NCBI GenBank assembly: GCA_965223125.1
Contig: OZ244984.1
Coordinates: forward strand, 1,922,001-1,986,000
Source: Pacificispira sp965223125
GTDB lineage: Bacteria; Pseudomonadota; Alphaproteobacteria; UBA8366; Aestuariispiraceae
Reading direction: 5' to 3'
Length of the DNA stretch: 64,000 nt
Every line of letters begins with the position of its first letter. Position 1 is the first letter of the stretch. The notes beneath the pieces were generated by a model. The model was not told the DNA's origin and made no database searches. It saw nothing but the letters and a program-made list of their open reading frames with translations. This document shows, piece after piece, positions 32,733 through 41,695 of this stretch. The translations under genes were made by a program, and so were the position numbers.

Positions 32733-33482
32733 ATGTTCAGTGCATTCGGCAAAGCCCTTGAGCAATTGCCTGACCGCCGGTTCCTAACCGTCGTGGTGAT
32801 GGGAATCATTGGTGCGGGAATCACGTTGGCGTTGCTCTGGACTGTCGCCGGATGGGCCCTGCAACAGATTGCCTGGCGGGATCTGTGGCTGATCGGCGGG
32901 GCAATCGAGGCCCTGGGATCTGCTGCGGATGATATCGGTTGGATTTCCTTCGCATTGGGAGCAGGCGGGTTGACCTGGCTTCTGTTCCCGGTAACCGCCG
33001 TCGCGGTGATTAGCCTGTTCCTTGACAGCATCTGCGAGGCGGTGGAGGCAAAGCACTATCCGAATCGGGGCGACGCGCGCAGCCAGCCGATCCTGGAAGC
33101 GGTCTATGGCGCACTGAAGTTTCTTGGCATTACTGTTGCGCTGAACCTGCTGGTATTGCCGGTCTATCTGGTGCTGCTGGTTGCATTCGGGACCGGCGCT
33201 TTCCTGTTCCTGCTGGTCAACGGCTATCTTGTCGGTCGTGAATTCTTCGAACTGGTCGCCGCCCGGCGGATGGATCCGGCCCCGGCCCGGCGGCTGCGCA
33301 AGGCCTATGCCGGCAAGTTCATGATTTTCGGTGTGCTGTCGGTTTTTCTGATGTCACTGCCGCTGGTGAACCTGATTGCGCCGGTGCTTGTGGCGGCGGC
33401 GATGGTCCATCTTTACGAATCACTCCCCCGTAAGGCGGAGTTTGAAGCCATAACGAATGGCACCAGCCATTCAAAAATCTAG
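32733..33482 (+). CDS. EI24-domain membrane protein (CysZ-like)
   Basis: 249 residues with four long hydrophobic segments. FLFLLVNGYLVGREFFELVA followed by RRMDPAPARRLRKAYAGKFM is typical of the EI24/CysZ family. CysZ is a sulfate channel, but no cysteine genes are nearby, so the role is open. The ATG at 32733 gives the conserved MFSAFGKALEQL start. Confidence 0.8.
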   Translation: MFSAFGKALEQLPDRRFLTVVVMGIIGAGITLALLWTVAGWALQQIAWRDLWLIGGAIEALGSAADDIGWISFALGAGGLTWLLFPVTAVAVISLFLDSICEAVEAKHYPNRGDARSQPILEAVYGALKFLGITVALNLLVLPVYLVLLVAFGTGAFLFLLVNGYLVGREFFELVAARRMDPAPARRLRKAYAGKFMIFGVLSVFLMSLPLVNLIAPVLVAAAMVHLYESLPRKAEFEAITNGTSHSKI

Positions 33483-33494
33483 GATTTCTGTATC

Positions 33495-33980
33495 ATGACC
33501 CTTCGCCTACCCCTGTTTCTTGCTGCTGCGCTGGCGCTTTCAGCCCTGATGCTGAGTCCTGGCTGTCAGGTTTTCACGGCGGATGACGATTCCGGTGCCG
33601 ATGGCATCGCAACGGCGAGTGGTAGAACCGCATCTGAAAGCACGCTAGCAGATGTGATTGCCCGCAATTCGGTATCTGGGGCAATGATCGCGGTCCCGAC
33701 CCTGACCGTGGTCAATGATGACCCGCTGCAATTCATGGGGCTTGTCGAGGCGCGTGTGGCCGAGAAACTGGGCCAGCCGGACCTGATCCGGCGTGACAGC
33801 GGTGTGGAGGTGCGACAGTTCCAGGGGGGTGCCTGCACGCTGGATCTTTTCCTGTATCCGCAGGGCCAGGATGGAACGCTGGCGGTGAAGCATGTGGAAC
33901 TGCGTGGGGCCAGCCTGGACAGCATGGCGCGACGCACCTGCCTTGCTGAACTGATCCGCAACCGGACCCTGGCGGGATGA
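33495..33980 (+). CDS. Putative lipoprotein
   Basis: 161 residues. A signal peptide with lipobox LSPGC (Cys24) predicts attachment to the membrane. The mature part is Asp/Ser-rich at first, then holds a small domain with two cysteines (GGACTLDLFLYPQ and RRTCLAEL). No family recognised. It starts 12 bases after the EI24 gene and is likely co-transcribed. Confidence 0.72.
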   Translation: MTLRLPLFLAAALALSALMLSPGCQVFTADDDSGADGIATASGRTASESTLADVIARNSVSGAMIAVPTLTVVNDDPLQFMGLVEARVAEKLGQPDLIRRDSGVEVRQFQGGACTLDLFLYPQGQDGTLAVKHVELRGASLDSMARRTCLAELIRNRTLAG

Positions 33981-33985
33981 CCGGA

Positions 33986-34588
33986 TCAGCCACCCGCGCC
34001 TGAGGGTCTCTCCGCCTGCGGATCTTCCGACTTCCAGCGCCGCACAAGATTCGTATCGATGCTGAACAGGTCCAGCACCCGCCCCACCGTATGGTCGACC
34101 ATCGCATCCAGCGTATCTGGCCTGGCATAGAATGCGGGGACGGGCGGGGCGATGATTCCCCCCATCTCCGTTACTGTTGTCATGTTGCGGAGATGCACCA
34201 GGGTCAGTGGCGTTTCCCGCGCCATCAGGACCAGACGGCGGCGTTCCTTCAACACGACATCGGCGGCGCGGCTCAGCAGATTTGCCGTGACGCCGGTTGC
34301 GATTTCCGCCAGCGTTTTCATCGAACAGGGTGCGATCACCATGCCGTCGGACGGAAAAGACCCGCTGGCACAGGGAGCCCCGACATCGCCGATGGCATAG
34401 GTCATGTCGGCCAGTGCACGCAGATCCTTCGGTTTTAGATCGGTCTCGTAAGCCAGTGTCATCTCAGCTGCCTTTGAGAGGATCAGATGTGTCTCCACAT
34501 CTGCCTGCCGCAGGGCTTCCAGCATCCGGATACCATAGATCACGCCGGAGGCACCGCTGATCCCGATCACGAGTTTGCGTCGCAGCAT
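33986..34588 (-). CDS. ubiX: Flavin prenyltransferase UbiX
   Basis: A 200-residue flavoprotein that makes prenylated FMN for the UbiD decarboxylase of ubiquinone synthesis. Motifs: LVIGISGASGVIYGIRMLEA at the N-terminus, MVIAPCSMKTLAEIATGV, and ETPLTLVHLRNM followed by GGIIAPPVPAFY. UbiD is not in the window. It is convergent with the lipoprotein gene, five bases apart. Confidence 0.95.
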   Translation of the reverse strand: MLRRKLVIGISGASGVIYGIRMLEALRQADVETHLILSKAAEMTLAYETDLKPKDLRALADMTYAIGDVGAPCASGSFPSDGMVIAPCSMKTLAEIATGVTANLLSRAADVVLKERRRLVLMARETPLTLVHLRNMTTVTEMGGIIAPPVPAFYARPDTLDAMVDHTVGRVLDLFSIDTNLVRRWKSEDPQAERPSGAGG

Positions 34589-35040
34589 CGATTTTCCTTC
34601 ACATTCACAAAACCTGTAGTACGCTCAACCATACTGCGTCTGCCGGGGAATTCCAGCACTCGATCAAGTCGGGAGACTGAACCCGCAGACGGACTTTCGT
34701 GAAGCGGTCCGATTTTTCAGGTCGGGATACTTCGCGGGACATGGTCCTGCCCTCACCGGGTCTGGATCGAAAGGGTGCCATTGATATCGGCCTGTCGGGG
34801 AGTTCTTCCGAAGAGGCCAGATCAGGAAAGGAAGGCATTTGATCGCCCACACATTGGAAAGGAGGAACGTGTCGCCGCGACCATAGAGCTGGTGTTGGAT
34901 GGATATTCGAATAGCGTCCGTTCATTCCCCATCGTCTTCCTGCTGGTTGATCATTCGTACATGGTTCGCCGTCCCGCCGGTAAAACGACACATGTCGGAC
35001 CGATACGGTTACAACCACTTGTATTGGGAGATCGTCCGCA
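34589..35040. other. 452-base gap without a supported gene
   Basis: Open frames exist on both strands, but none has codon use, a start signal or a family to support it. The right end is the leader of the DUF465 gene (GGGAGATC before its ATG). The left end is the ubiX upstream region. Confidence 0.4.
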
Positions 35041-35208
35041 ATGAGCACACTGCACCGCATCGAAAGCCTGAAAACCAAACATGCTCAGATCGACAAACGC
35101 TTGACGGTCGAGAGCGCACGACCGATGCCGGATGAATCCACATTGTTGGCCCTGAAAAAGCAGAAGCTCCAGATCAAGGACGAGATCCAGTCCCTAGCCG
35201 CGCAATAG
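35041..35208 (+). CDS. DUF465 (YdcH-like) small protein
   Basis: A 55-residue protein, mostly one long helical hairpin: MSTLHRIESLKTKHAQIDKR ... LLALKKQKLQIKDEIQSLAA. The pattern L-x-x-KHAxID, then LKKxKLxIKDEI, identifies the DUF465 family, common and often duplicated in alphaproteobacteria. Function unknown. A GGGAGA site precedes the ATG. A 10-bp hairpin (TTCCGGGGGC / GCCCCCGGAA, 35222-35253) follows. Confidence 0.88.
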   Translation: MSTLHRIESLKTKHAQIDKRLTVESARPMPDESTLLALKKQKLQIKDEIQSLAAQ

Positions 35209-35865
35209 GGCGACAAAACGGTTCCGGGGGCAACGGGTTTCCGGCCCCCGGAATTGTCCGCCGCGCCCTGATTCGGCGCATACCGTCCCTGTTTCGGCAT
35301 GCATGGTGCAATGGCCTGCTCCATGGAGGGTGGTTCTTATTGTCGCAGGGGAAGGAATATCATGGCATTGCAACGCCTATCTCCAAATCTAAGGATGAGT
35401 AGGTGGAACAATCCGGCCCCGCATCAGGGTGTCTGGAGTTTGAATTTCATCGCCCATTGCGCGTTATTTAAAAATTTGGACAATTTATCAGAGATCAAAT
35501 ATAATAAGTAAATAATGACGATTGGTAGAAATTTCTGCACAAAGCATGTCTTTAATATCTCTTTAGTATATAGTCGTATGGTGTTCGGGAGTGATATTCG
35601 CGTGAATCCTTCAATCCCGGAGAACAATCAATTTTCAGGTGCTTGTAAGCTTTAATTGAATAAAATACCGTAAATCTTTCGATAGTGCGGTGAAAATTAA
35701 AACAATTTGAAAAGTCAGGCGAAACCTAGTCTGAATACAGTGTGAAATTTTTGTAACCTTAGAATTTTGATGCTCCTTGGCATTTGGTGTGAGGCTCCCT
35801 GCGCTCGTTCCTGATGTTTTGGAGCCAACAACAGTTGCGCAAGCAACCTCTAGCAAGAAGGTGGA
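35209..35865. other. 657-base intergenic region, largely AT-rich
   Basis: After the hairpin at 35222-35253 there is no supported gene. From about 35440 to 35770 the DNA is strikingly AT-rich for this genome (runs such as TTATTTAAAAATTTGG). It most likely contains the promoter and control region of the XRE gene at 35866, or old foreign DNA. Confidence 0.45.
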
Positions 35866-36231
35866 ATGATGCCTCATCCCGTAGATGTAACCGTCGGCAA
35901 TCGAGTACGCGAAATGCGCATCCGCAAGGGGCTGTCACAACAGGCCCTCGGGGAACAGGTCGGCGTCAGTTTTCAACAGATCCAGAAATACGAACGCGGC
36001 ACGAACCGGATGGGTTCTTCCCGTCTGATCCAGATTGCCGATGTGCTGGATGTCCCGGTTTCGACCTTCTTCGAAGGCCTCGGCAAATCCGAGAATACAG
36101 CAGGTAATGTTGGTGAGGAAGGACCGTTGAACGTGAAAGCCTCCAAGGTCGCCAGGGACTGGCAGCGTATCGGGGATGAACGCCTGCAGACCAAGGTCGC
36201 CGAAATGATGCGGGCCCTGTCGCGCGGCTGA
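35866..36231 (+). CDS. XRE-family HTH regulator, alphaproteobacterial type
   Basis: 121 residues. Cro/CI-type HTH at 8-65 (GNRVREMRIRKGLSQQALGE, GVSFQQIQKYERGTNRMGSS). The SFQQIQKYERGxNR core marks a conserved alphaproteobacterial group of small regulators. The C-terminal 50 residues are helical. It starts after AAGGTGGA and has a long AT-rich upstream region. Target unknown. Confidence 0.88.
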   Translation: MMPHPVDVTVGNRVREMRIRKGLSQQALGEQVGVSFQQIQKYERGTNRMGSSRLIQIADVLDVPVSTFFEGLGKSENTAGNVGEEGPLNVKASKVARDWQRIGDERLQTKVAEMMRALSRG

Positions 36232-36296
36232 CCGCGACATGCCCCGGGACGGACGCAACGACGCGCAGGTGGGGACCGGTGACGGGATGAATAATC

Positions 36297-37241
36297 TCAG
36301 AATCCGGTGCGCGTCGGTCCACTCCGCAGATGAGCAAGATACTGCGCGACATAGTCAAATCCGACCTGCTCAGCAAAGGCTGACATCAAACGCTTCGCCA
36401 CTGGACCCGCATGTCCCAGATAGGTCCGCCCGTTCAGGCTCCGAACCGGACAGATGCACAAGCTGGTGGAAGTGAAAAATGCCTCCGACGCGGTTGTTGC
36501 GAAATGGAAGGAGATATCCGTCTCGCGCGCCTCGATCCCAGATTCCCGACACAAATCCAGCACAACCGACCGGGTGATGCCCGGCAGGATATAATCTGTC
36601 TTCGGTGTGTGGACGATCCCGTCCTTCACGAAAAAGACATTGCAGCCGACTCCCTCCGCCAGATTCCCGTTCATATCCATCTGCAAGGCCCAGGCCCCCG
36701 GCCTGATCGCCGTGACCTCGCGCTGTGCCAGCATCGGGTTCATGTAGTTGTTGATCTTCGCGTTCGGGCTCAATGCTTCCGGCGGCACCCGTTTCAGTGG
36801 TGCGATCACCGCCTCTATCCCATCCCGAAACATCGCCGCCCGTGCCCGTAGCGGCAGCGGCGTGCATTCGATGACCACGGTCGGACCATCCTGGATCGGC
36901 GGTTCCCCATCCAGTGCCGTTACGCCGTTGGAAATCCGCTGGGATACCCAGTAATCCTCATTCGGACCCAATAGCGCGCGATTGCGGGCCACGACCTCCT
37001 CGGTCGCATCCATCATCTCCTGACGATCCAGCCCGATTTCGATCCGTGTATAGGCCAGACTTTCGTACAGCCGGTCGACATGCTCCTTCAGGCAGAACAG
37101 CTTGCCCTTGAAGGTTCGGGCTGTATCGAAGACCGCATCACCATAAACGAAACCGCTGTCGCGAAATGACAGCAATGCCCGGCTTTCCGGCACGAAGGTT
37201 CCATTCAGGTAGACACAGCGCTCATTCGCCCGCGTTTCCAT
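36297..37241 (-). CDS. Class IV aminotransferase (BCAT/D-amino-acid type)
   Basis: 314 residues, fold-type IV PLP enzyme. VYLNGTFVPESRALLSFRDS ... FVYGDAVFDTAR is the N-terminal signature; the PLP lysine lies in SPNAKINNYMN, and GNLAEGVGCNVFFVKDG and PGITRSVVLDL bind the cofactor. It may act on branched-chain, D- or unusual amino acids. The ATG at 37241, after GAGGAAAG, is chosen; the frame runs further upstream without a conserved start. It follows the acyl-CoA ligase by 14 bases in one operon. Confidence 0.88.
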   Translation of the reverse strand: METRANERCVYLNGTFVPESRALLSFRDSGFVYGDAVFDTARTFKGKLFCLKEHVDRLYESLAYTRIEIGLDRQEMMDATEEVVARNRALLGPNEDYWVSQRISNGVTALDGEPPIQDGPTVVIECTPLPLRARAAMFRDGIEAVIAPLKRVPPEALSPNAKINNYMNPMLAQREVTAIRPGAWALQMDMNGNLAEGVGCNVFFVKDGIVHTPKTDYILPGITRSVVLDLCRESGIEARETDISFHFATTASEAFFTSTSLCICPVRSLNGRTYLGHAGPVAKRLMSAFAEQVGFDYVAQYLAHLRSGPTRTGF

Positions 37242-37255
37242 AGTCCGACTTTCCT

Positions 37256-38884
37256 CTATCCGATGATGTCCGTGCGATCCCGCAGCAGGAACTTCTGGAC
37301 CTTCCCGGTCGATGTCTTGGGCAGCGGCCCGAAGACGACATGTTTCGGGCATTTGAAATGCGCCATACGCGCGCGGCAGAAGGCAATGATCTCCGACTCC
37401 GTCGCTTCGGCACCATCTTTCAGCGTCACAAAGGCACAGGGCGTCTCACCCCATTTCTCATCCGCCTTCGCCACAACCGCCGCTTCCAGGATCTGCGGAT
37501 GACTGTAGAGCACCGTCTCCACCTCGATGGTGGAAATGTTCTCACCGCCCGAAATGATGATGTCCTTGGAACGGTCCTTCAGTTCGATATAGCCGTCCGG
37601 ATGCCAGACCCCCAGATCGCCGGAATGGAACCAGCCGCCCGCAAAGGCCGCGCGGGTCGCCGCCTCGTTTTTCAGATAGCCACGCATCACGACATTGCCT
37701 CTGAACATGACCTCACCCATCGTCGCCCCGTCCTGTGGCACCGGTTCCAGCGTTTCGGGATCGGCGACGATCAAACCCTCCAGCACGTGATAGTTCACCC
37801 CCTGTCGTGCTTTCAGTCGCGCGCGTTCCTCCGCCGTCCGACTGTTCCATTCCGGATGCCAGTCGCAGACCACGGCCGGGCCGTAGACCTCAGTCAGGCC
37901 ATAGACATGGGTGATGTGGAAACCTTCCTCCTCCATCCGCTGCAGGACGGCGGCGGGGGGCGGCGCGGCGGCGGTCATCGCCTCGACCGTATGCGGCAGC
38001 GGGCGCTTTTCCTCCGGCCTGGCATTCACCACCATGTTCAGGACGATGGGCGCACCGCAGAAATGCGTCGCTCCCTGATCCGCGATGGCATCGAAGATCG
38101 CCTTAGCTGAAACCTGACGCAGGCACAGGCTGGTCCCGCCGATGGCCGCCAGCGTCCAGGGAAAGCACCAGCCGTTGCAGTGAAACATCGGCAGCGTCCA
38201 GAGATAGCGCGCACCTGATCCAATTCCCCAGGTGACAATATTGCCGAGCGCCAGCAGATAGGCCCCTCGGCTGTGATAGACAACACCCTTGGGATTGCCG
38301 GTCGTGCCGCTGGTATAATTCAGCGCCACAGCCTGCCATTCATCCTCCGGTGGGCCATAGGCGAAATCCGGATCGCCAGTCGCCAGAAAGGCCTCGTAAT
38401 CCATTTCACCCAACAGCGGGCCCGGTGCGGCGGCCAGCGGATCGTCGATATCGATCACCAGAATTTCCCGCCCCAGTTCGGCCAAAGCGGGGCCAACGAC
38501 CCCGGCATAGTCGCGATCGGTAATGAGTACCTTCGCCTCACCGTGATCCAGGATGAAGGCGATGGTCGCGGCGTCGAGGCGCGTATTCATCGCGTTCAGC
38601 ACCGCGCCCAGCATCAGGACACCGAAATGTGCCTCATACAGCGCCGGAACATTCGGGGCCATCACGGCGACCGTATCGCCGCGCCCGATCCCGCGTGTCG
38701 CCAGGGCAGAGGCCAGCCGTCGACACCGCGCCTCAGTCTCGGCCCAGCTATAGGACAGTGTTCCATGCACCACCGCCTCCCGTGCTGGGAAGACATGCGC
38801 CGCGCGTTTCAGAAAGCTCAACGGCGACAACGCGGTATAATTCGCCGCATTCCGGTCTAGTCCGGTCTCATAGGCCGATGTCAT
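37256..38884 (-). CDS. AMP-dependent acyl-CoA synthetase
   Basis: A 542-residue ANL-family adenylating enzyme. P-loop YTSGTTGNPKGVVYHSRG, the VYGLTEVYGP motif, GWFHSGDLGVWHPDGYIEL hinge region and PKTSTGKVQKF with the catalytic Lys near the C-terminus. It makes acyl-CoA from a medium-chain or methylthio acid; the size and sequence style recall 3-methylmercaptopropionate-CoA ligase (DmdB), but no other DMSP genes are visible. It is in an operon with an aminotransferase. Confidence 0.92.
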   Translation of the reverse strand: MTSAYETGLDRNAANYTALSPLSFLKRAAHVFPAREAVVHGTLSYSWAETEARCRRLASALATRGIGRGDTVAVMAPNVPALYEAHFGVLMLGAVLNAMNTRLDAATIAFILDHGEAKVLITDRDYAGVVGPALAELGREILVIDIDDPLAAAPGPLLGEMDYEAFLATGDPDFAYGPPEDEWQAVALNYTSGTTGNPKGVVYHSRGAYLLALGNIVTWGIGSGARYLWTLPMFHCNGWCFPWTLAAIGGTSLCLRQVSAKAIFDAIADQGATHFCGAPIVLNMVVNARPEEKRPLPHTVEAMTAAAPPPAAVLQRMEEEGFHITHVYGLTEVYGPAVVCDWHPEWNSRTAEERARLKARQGVNYHVLEGLIVADPETLEPVPQDGATMGEVMFRGNVVMRGYLKNEAATRAAFAGGWFHSGDLGVWHPDGYIELKDRSKDIIISGGENISTIEVETVLYSHPQILEAAVVAKADEKWGETPCAFVTLKDGAEATESEIIAFCRARMAHFKCPKHVVFGPLPKTSTGKVQKFLLRDRTDIIG

Positions 38885-38986
38885 ATGCCCGCCCCGTCTT
38901 TTGAATTCCCCTCAACAAACAGTGCCTCAACCCGCGATCCCCGAAAAGCCCCGTTTCATACCGGTTGATTGCCGAAGGAAGCTGAA

Positions 38987-39014
38987 GTATAACTTTTTTG
39001 AAATAAAGTCATAC
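38987..39014. promoter_or_regulatory. NikR operator
   Basis: GTATAA, 16 bases, TCATAC. The E. coli NikR operator is GTATGA-N16-TCATAC, so eleven of twelve conserved bases and the exact spacing match; the inner arms (ACTTT / AAAGT) are also symmetric. It lies 36 bases before the ECF transporter operon, while a nikR-like gene is at the operon's end. Confidence 0.8.
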
Positions 39015-39049
39015 ATGCCATTCACCACCCTTCCGTCAGAGAGTCCTCA

Positions 39050-39811
39050 ATGCATCAATACTCGATCCGAAAAGCCACTTTTGCTGCCGCCCTTGCCACT
39101 GCATTCATCCCGGTCGGGGCGATGTCGCAGGCCATAGCGGGAGAATTGACGGTTTTCGCCAATGGTGAGGAACTGGCGACGGAGGGATTTCTGGCTCCGG
39201 AACGGACCCGCGACGGGTGGGAACTGAAGTTTGATCATGTTTTCTTCACCCTGTCTGATATCACCGCGATGCAGACCGACCCGCCCTATGATGCGGAGGT
39301 TGGCGGCGCGCCGGAGGCATCGGTCACGATCGGCATCGATACGCATGGGCCGCTGACCATCGATCTGGCCAATGTGGATTCCGATGGGCGGGTCCGTATC
39401 GGTAGCAGCGACGCCCCAGAAGGGCACTATAGCGCGGTCGCCTGGTCCGTGGTGCCCGCGCCGTCGGGTGCCTGGGAAGGTCAGTCGATGGTTCTCATCG
39501 GCACCGCCATGAAAGAGGGGCGGAGTGTTTCCTTCACGCTGACCAGCACCAATCGCCATGATTATGTGTGTGGAGAATATGTCGGCGACATGCGCAAGGG
39601 GTTCCTGAAGGATGGTGGCGTGGCCGATCTGGAACTGACATTCCATCTGGACCACGTCTTCGGACGGGAAGACAAGGCTGCCACAAATCCGATGAATACC
39701 GGCGCTTTGGGCTTTGATGCCTTCGCATCAGGGGGTGTGCAGGCAATCGATCTGTCGGGTCTGCATATCGGTCATGTCGGGGAGGGGCATTGTGCCGTCA
39801 CCTATCGTTAG
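39050..39811 (+). CDS. Periplasmic accessory protein of the nickel/cobalt transporter operon
   Basis: 253 residues with a signal peptide (ATFAAALATAFIPVGAMSQA, cleavage near IAGEL). The mature part is beta-rich: WELKFDHVFFTLSDITAMQT, TSTNRHDYVCGEYVGDMRKG and a C-terminal LHIGHVGEGHC. The conserved His and Cys residues suggest metal binding. It is the first gene behind the NikR operator and overlaps the next gene, so it probably delivers nickel or cobalt to the membrane complex, like the poorly defined NikK components. No firm family name from sequence alone. Confidence 0.68.
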   Translation: MHQYSIRKATFAAALATAFIPVGAMSQAIAGELTVFANGEELATEGFLAPERTRDGWELKFDHVFFTLSDITAMQTDPPYDAEVGGAPEASVTIGIDTHGPLTIDLANVDSDGRVRIGSSDAPEGHYSAVAWSVVPAPSGAWEGQSMVLIGTAMKEGRSVSFTLTSTNRHDYVCGEYVGDMRKGFLKDGGVADLELTFHLDHVFGREDKAATNPMNTGALGFDAFASGGVQAIDLSGLHIGHVGEGHCAVTYR

Positions 39812-40313
39812 CAGGTTATTCCGACCGACCTGCATGCGCCTGATTGTCTGCGTGGTTTTGCTGGACTTGTTTGGGCCGGGTCTCGGTTTGGGACCGCTGA
39901 CCGGCAACGCCTTCGGGCATGGGGCCTTCCTGGACGCGACGGTGGTGACTGCGGTCGAGATAGAGGCGCGCTATGATACCGGGGAACCGATGGTGGCGGC
40001 CCAGGTCTCGATCTTTGCCCCTGATGACCCGGCTCAGCCCTGGAAAGTCGGCACGACGGATTCACAAGGGCGCTACAGCTTCGTTCCGGATGCCCGGCCC
40101 GGACGCTGGGCCATTCAGGCGCGGCAGGCCGGGCATGGCGCGATGGGGTATGTCGAGATTCGGGATGATATGACGACCGTTACAGCGGGTGGGACAGGGT
40201 ATTCGCAGGGATCGGATACGCTACAGCGGCTGCTGATGGGGGCCAGTATCGTCTGGGGCTGCATCGGAACCGCGCTTTATTTCCGACGCCCTCGCCGCAG
40301 GAGCGAGACGTGA
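39792..40313 (+). CDS. NikL-like membrane-anchored component
   Basis: 173 residues from GTG at 39792, which follows GGGAGGGG and overlaps the previous gene by 20 bases. Signal-like segment, then a conserved His right after the mature start (GHGAFLDATVV), a carboxypeptidase-regulatory-like beta domain (AQVSIFAPDDPAQPWKVGTT, DSQGRYSFVPDARPGRWAIQ) and a C-terminal membrane helix (LLMGASIVWGCIGTALYF). This is the layout of NikL, an accessory protein of nickel ECF transporters. Confidence 0.75.
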   Translation: MPSPIVSRLFRPTCMRLIVCVVLLDLFGPGLGLGPLTGNAFGHGAFLDATVVTAVEIEARYDTGEPMVAAQVSIFAPDDPAQPWKVGTTDSQGRYSFVPDARPGRWAIQARQAGHGAMGYVEIRDDMTTVTAGGTGYSQGSDTLQRLLMGASIVWGCIGTALYFRRPRRRSET

Positions 40314-40329
40314 TGGGGTATAGGGGCTG

Positions 40330-40965
40330 ATGCATATACCAGACGGCATTCTGCCGCTCGACATCGCCCTGGGGGGCTGGGCCTGTGCGGCGGCGATGAC
40401 GGCGCTCAGCTTGAAGCGGATCGGCATGCGCCCGGATTCACGGGCCGGAATTCCGCGTGCCGCCTTGATGACGGCCGTGTTCTTCGCCGGGTCGCTGGTC
40501 CATATTCCGGTGCCACCCTCCAGCGTTCACCTGATGTTGAGCGGTCTTATGGGCCTGATGCTCGGCTGGTATGCCGTGCCTGCGATCCTGATCGGACTGT
40601 TTTTTCAGGCGGTGATGTTCGGTCATGGCGGATTGACCACGCTGGGGGTCAATGGCGTCATTCTGGGGCTTCCGGCACTTGCAGGATTCGGCCTGGCTCA
40701 TCTGTTCGGAGGATATGGCAGCCGGTTCATACAGGGAATGTTGGTATTCTCGGTCGGAGCGGGGACGGTGATGCTGGGCGCGGTGCTCTTTATGGCAATT
40801 CTTCTGGCCGGACTTCCGGCGCATCTGGATGCCGGGTCGGAACGTGCCGCGATATTCGCGCTAGCCGTTGCGCATCTGCCGCTGGCGGTTGTTGAGGGAC
40901 TGGTCGTCGCCGCTGTTCTGGGTTTCCTCAATCGCGTCAGCCCGGACATGGTCCGTGCGCACTGA
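40330..40965 (+). CDS. cbiM: Nickel/cobalt ECF transporter S component (CbiM/NikM)
   Basis: A 211-residue membrane protein with about seven helices. The N-terminal MHIPDGIL is the metal-binding signature (the amino terminus, His2 and further His residues hold Ni or Co). Further marks: HIPVPPSSVHLMLSGLMGLM and QAVMFGHGGLTTLGVN. It confers substrate specificity to the energy-coupling factor transporter with the Q and O proteins downstream. Confidence 0.93.
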   Translation: MHIPDGILPLDIALGGWACAAAMTALSLKRIGMRPDSRAGIPRAALMTAVFFAGSLVHIPVPPSSVHLMLSGLMGLMLGWYAVPAILIGLFFQAVMFGHGGLTTLGVNGVILGLPALAGFGLAHLFGGYGSRFIQGMLVFSVGAGTVMLGAVLFMAILLAGLPAHLDAGSERAAIFALAVAHLPLAVVEGLVVAAVLGFLNRVSPDMVRAH

Positions 40966-41695
40966 TCCTTCCGAAGGTCCGATCACCGATCCACGGTTCC
41001 GGATCATGGCCCTGCTGGTTCTGGCCTTCGGATTCTCGACTCTGCATGCACCGGGCGCGCTGGCGCTCATGGTCCTCGTCACCCTGACTGCCGCATGGGC
41101 CTTCGGCCTGTCACCCGGCGCATTGCTACAGGGCCTTCGACTGCCGGGTTTGGTCGTCGGCGCACTGGTCGCCATTCTCCCTTTCACGTCCGGCGATACG
41201 GTGCTGGCAACACTGGGACCGCTGACCCTGCGGGCGGAAGGGCTGGCCGCAGCGGCGGGTGTCGCACTCCGGTTTCTGTGTATCTTCGCCCTGGTGATCG
41301 CGCTGCTGGGATCAATGCCCATGCCCCGGTTGATCGCTGCATTGCAGGCATTGGGCCTGCCAGGCATCATGACCGATATAGCGCTTCTGACTCTGCGCCA
41401 TATCGAGGATCTGCGCCGCGACCTCGGCCGGATGCGGATCGCGATGCGCCTGCGCGGCGCGGCACCCGGTTTCCGGCATAGCCAGTTCCGTATCATGGGC
41501 TGGGCGCTGGCAAGTCTTCTCCTGCACAGCCATGCCCGGTCCGACCGCATCTACCGTGCCATGATCCTGCGCGGACATGGTGCCCCCGGTGCAGCCCCGC
41601 CACCGCCATTCCGGGCATCCCGGTCTGACATGGCGGCGATGATCCTCCTTCTTGCCGTCGGTGCCCTGCCGGTCGCGCTGGAGCATTTCGGATGA
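40955..41695 (+). CDS. cbiQ: ECF transporter T component (CbiQ/NikQ)
   Basis: 246 residues from GTG at 40955, overlapping cbiM by 11 bases. A membrane protein with the coupling helix motifs of T components (RIAMRLRGAAPGFRHSQF and SDRIYRAMILRGHG). It couples ATP hydrolysis by CbiO to movement of CbiM. The N-terminus is short compared with relatives. Next gene overlaps by four bases. Confidence 0.9.
   Translation: MRTDPSEGPITDPRFRIMALLVLAFGFSTLHAPGALALMVLVTLTAAWAFGLSPGALLQGLRLPGLVVGALVAILPFTSGDTVLATLGPLTLRAEGLAAAAGVALRFLCIFALVIALLGSMPMPRLIAALQALGLPGIMTDIALLTLRHIEDLRRDLGRMRIAMRLRGAAPGFRHSQFRIMGWALASLLLHSHARSDRIYRAMILRGHGAPGAAPPPPFRASRSDMAAMILLLAVGALPVALEHFG

Noticed and set aside
34605..35078. 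Minus-strand frame of 157 codons between ubiX and DUF465
   Set aside because: It runs through the start of the DUF465 gene on the opposite strand, has no family and no ribosome-binding site.
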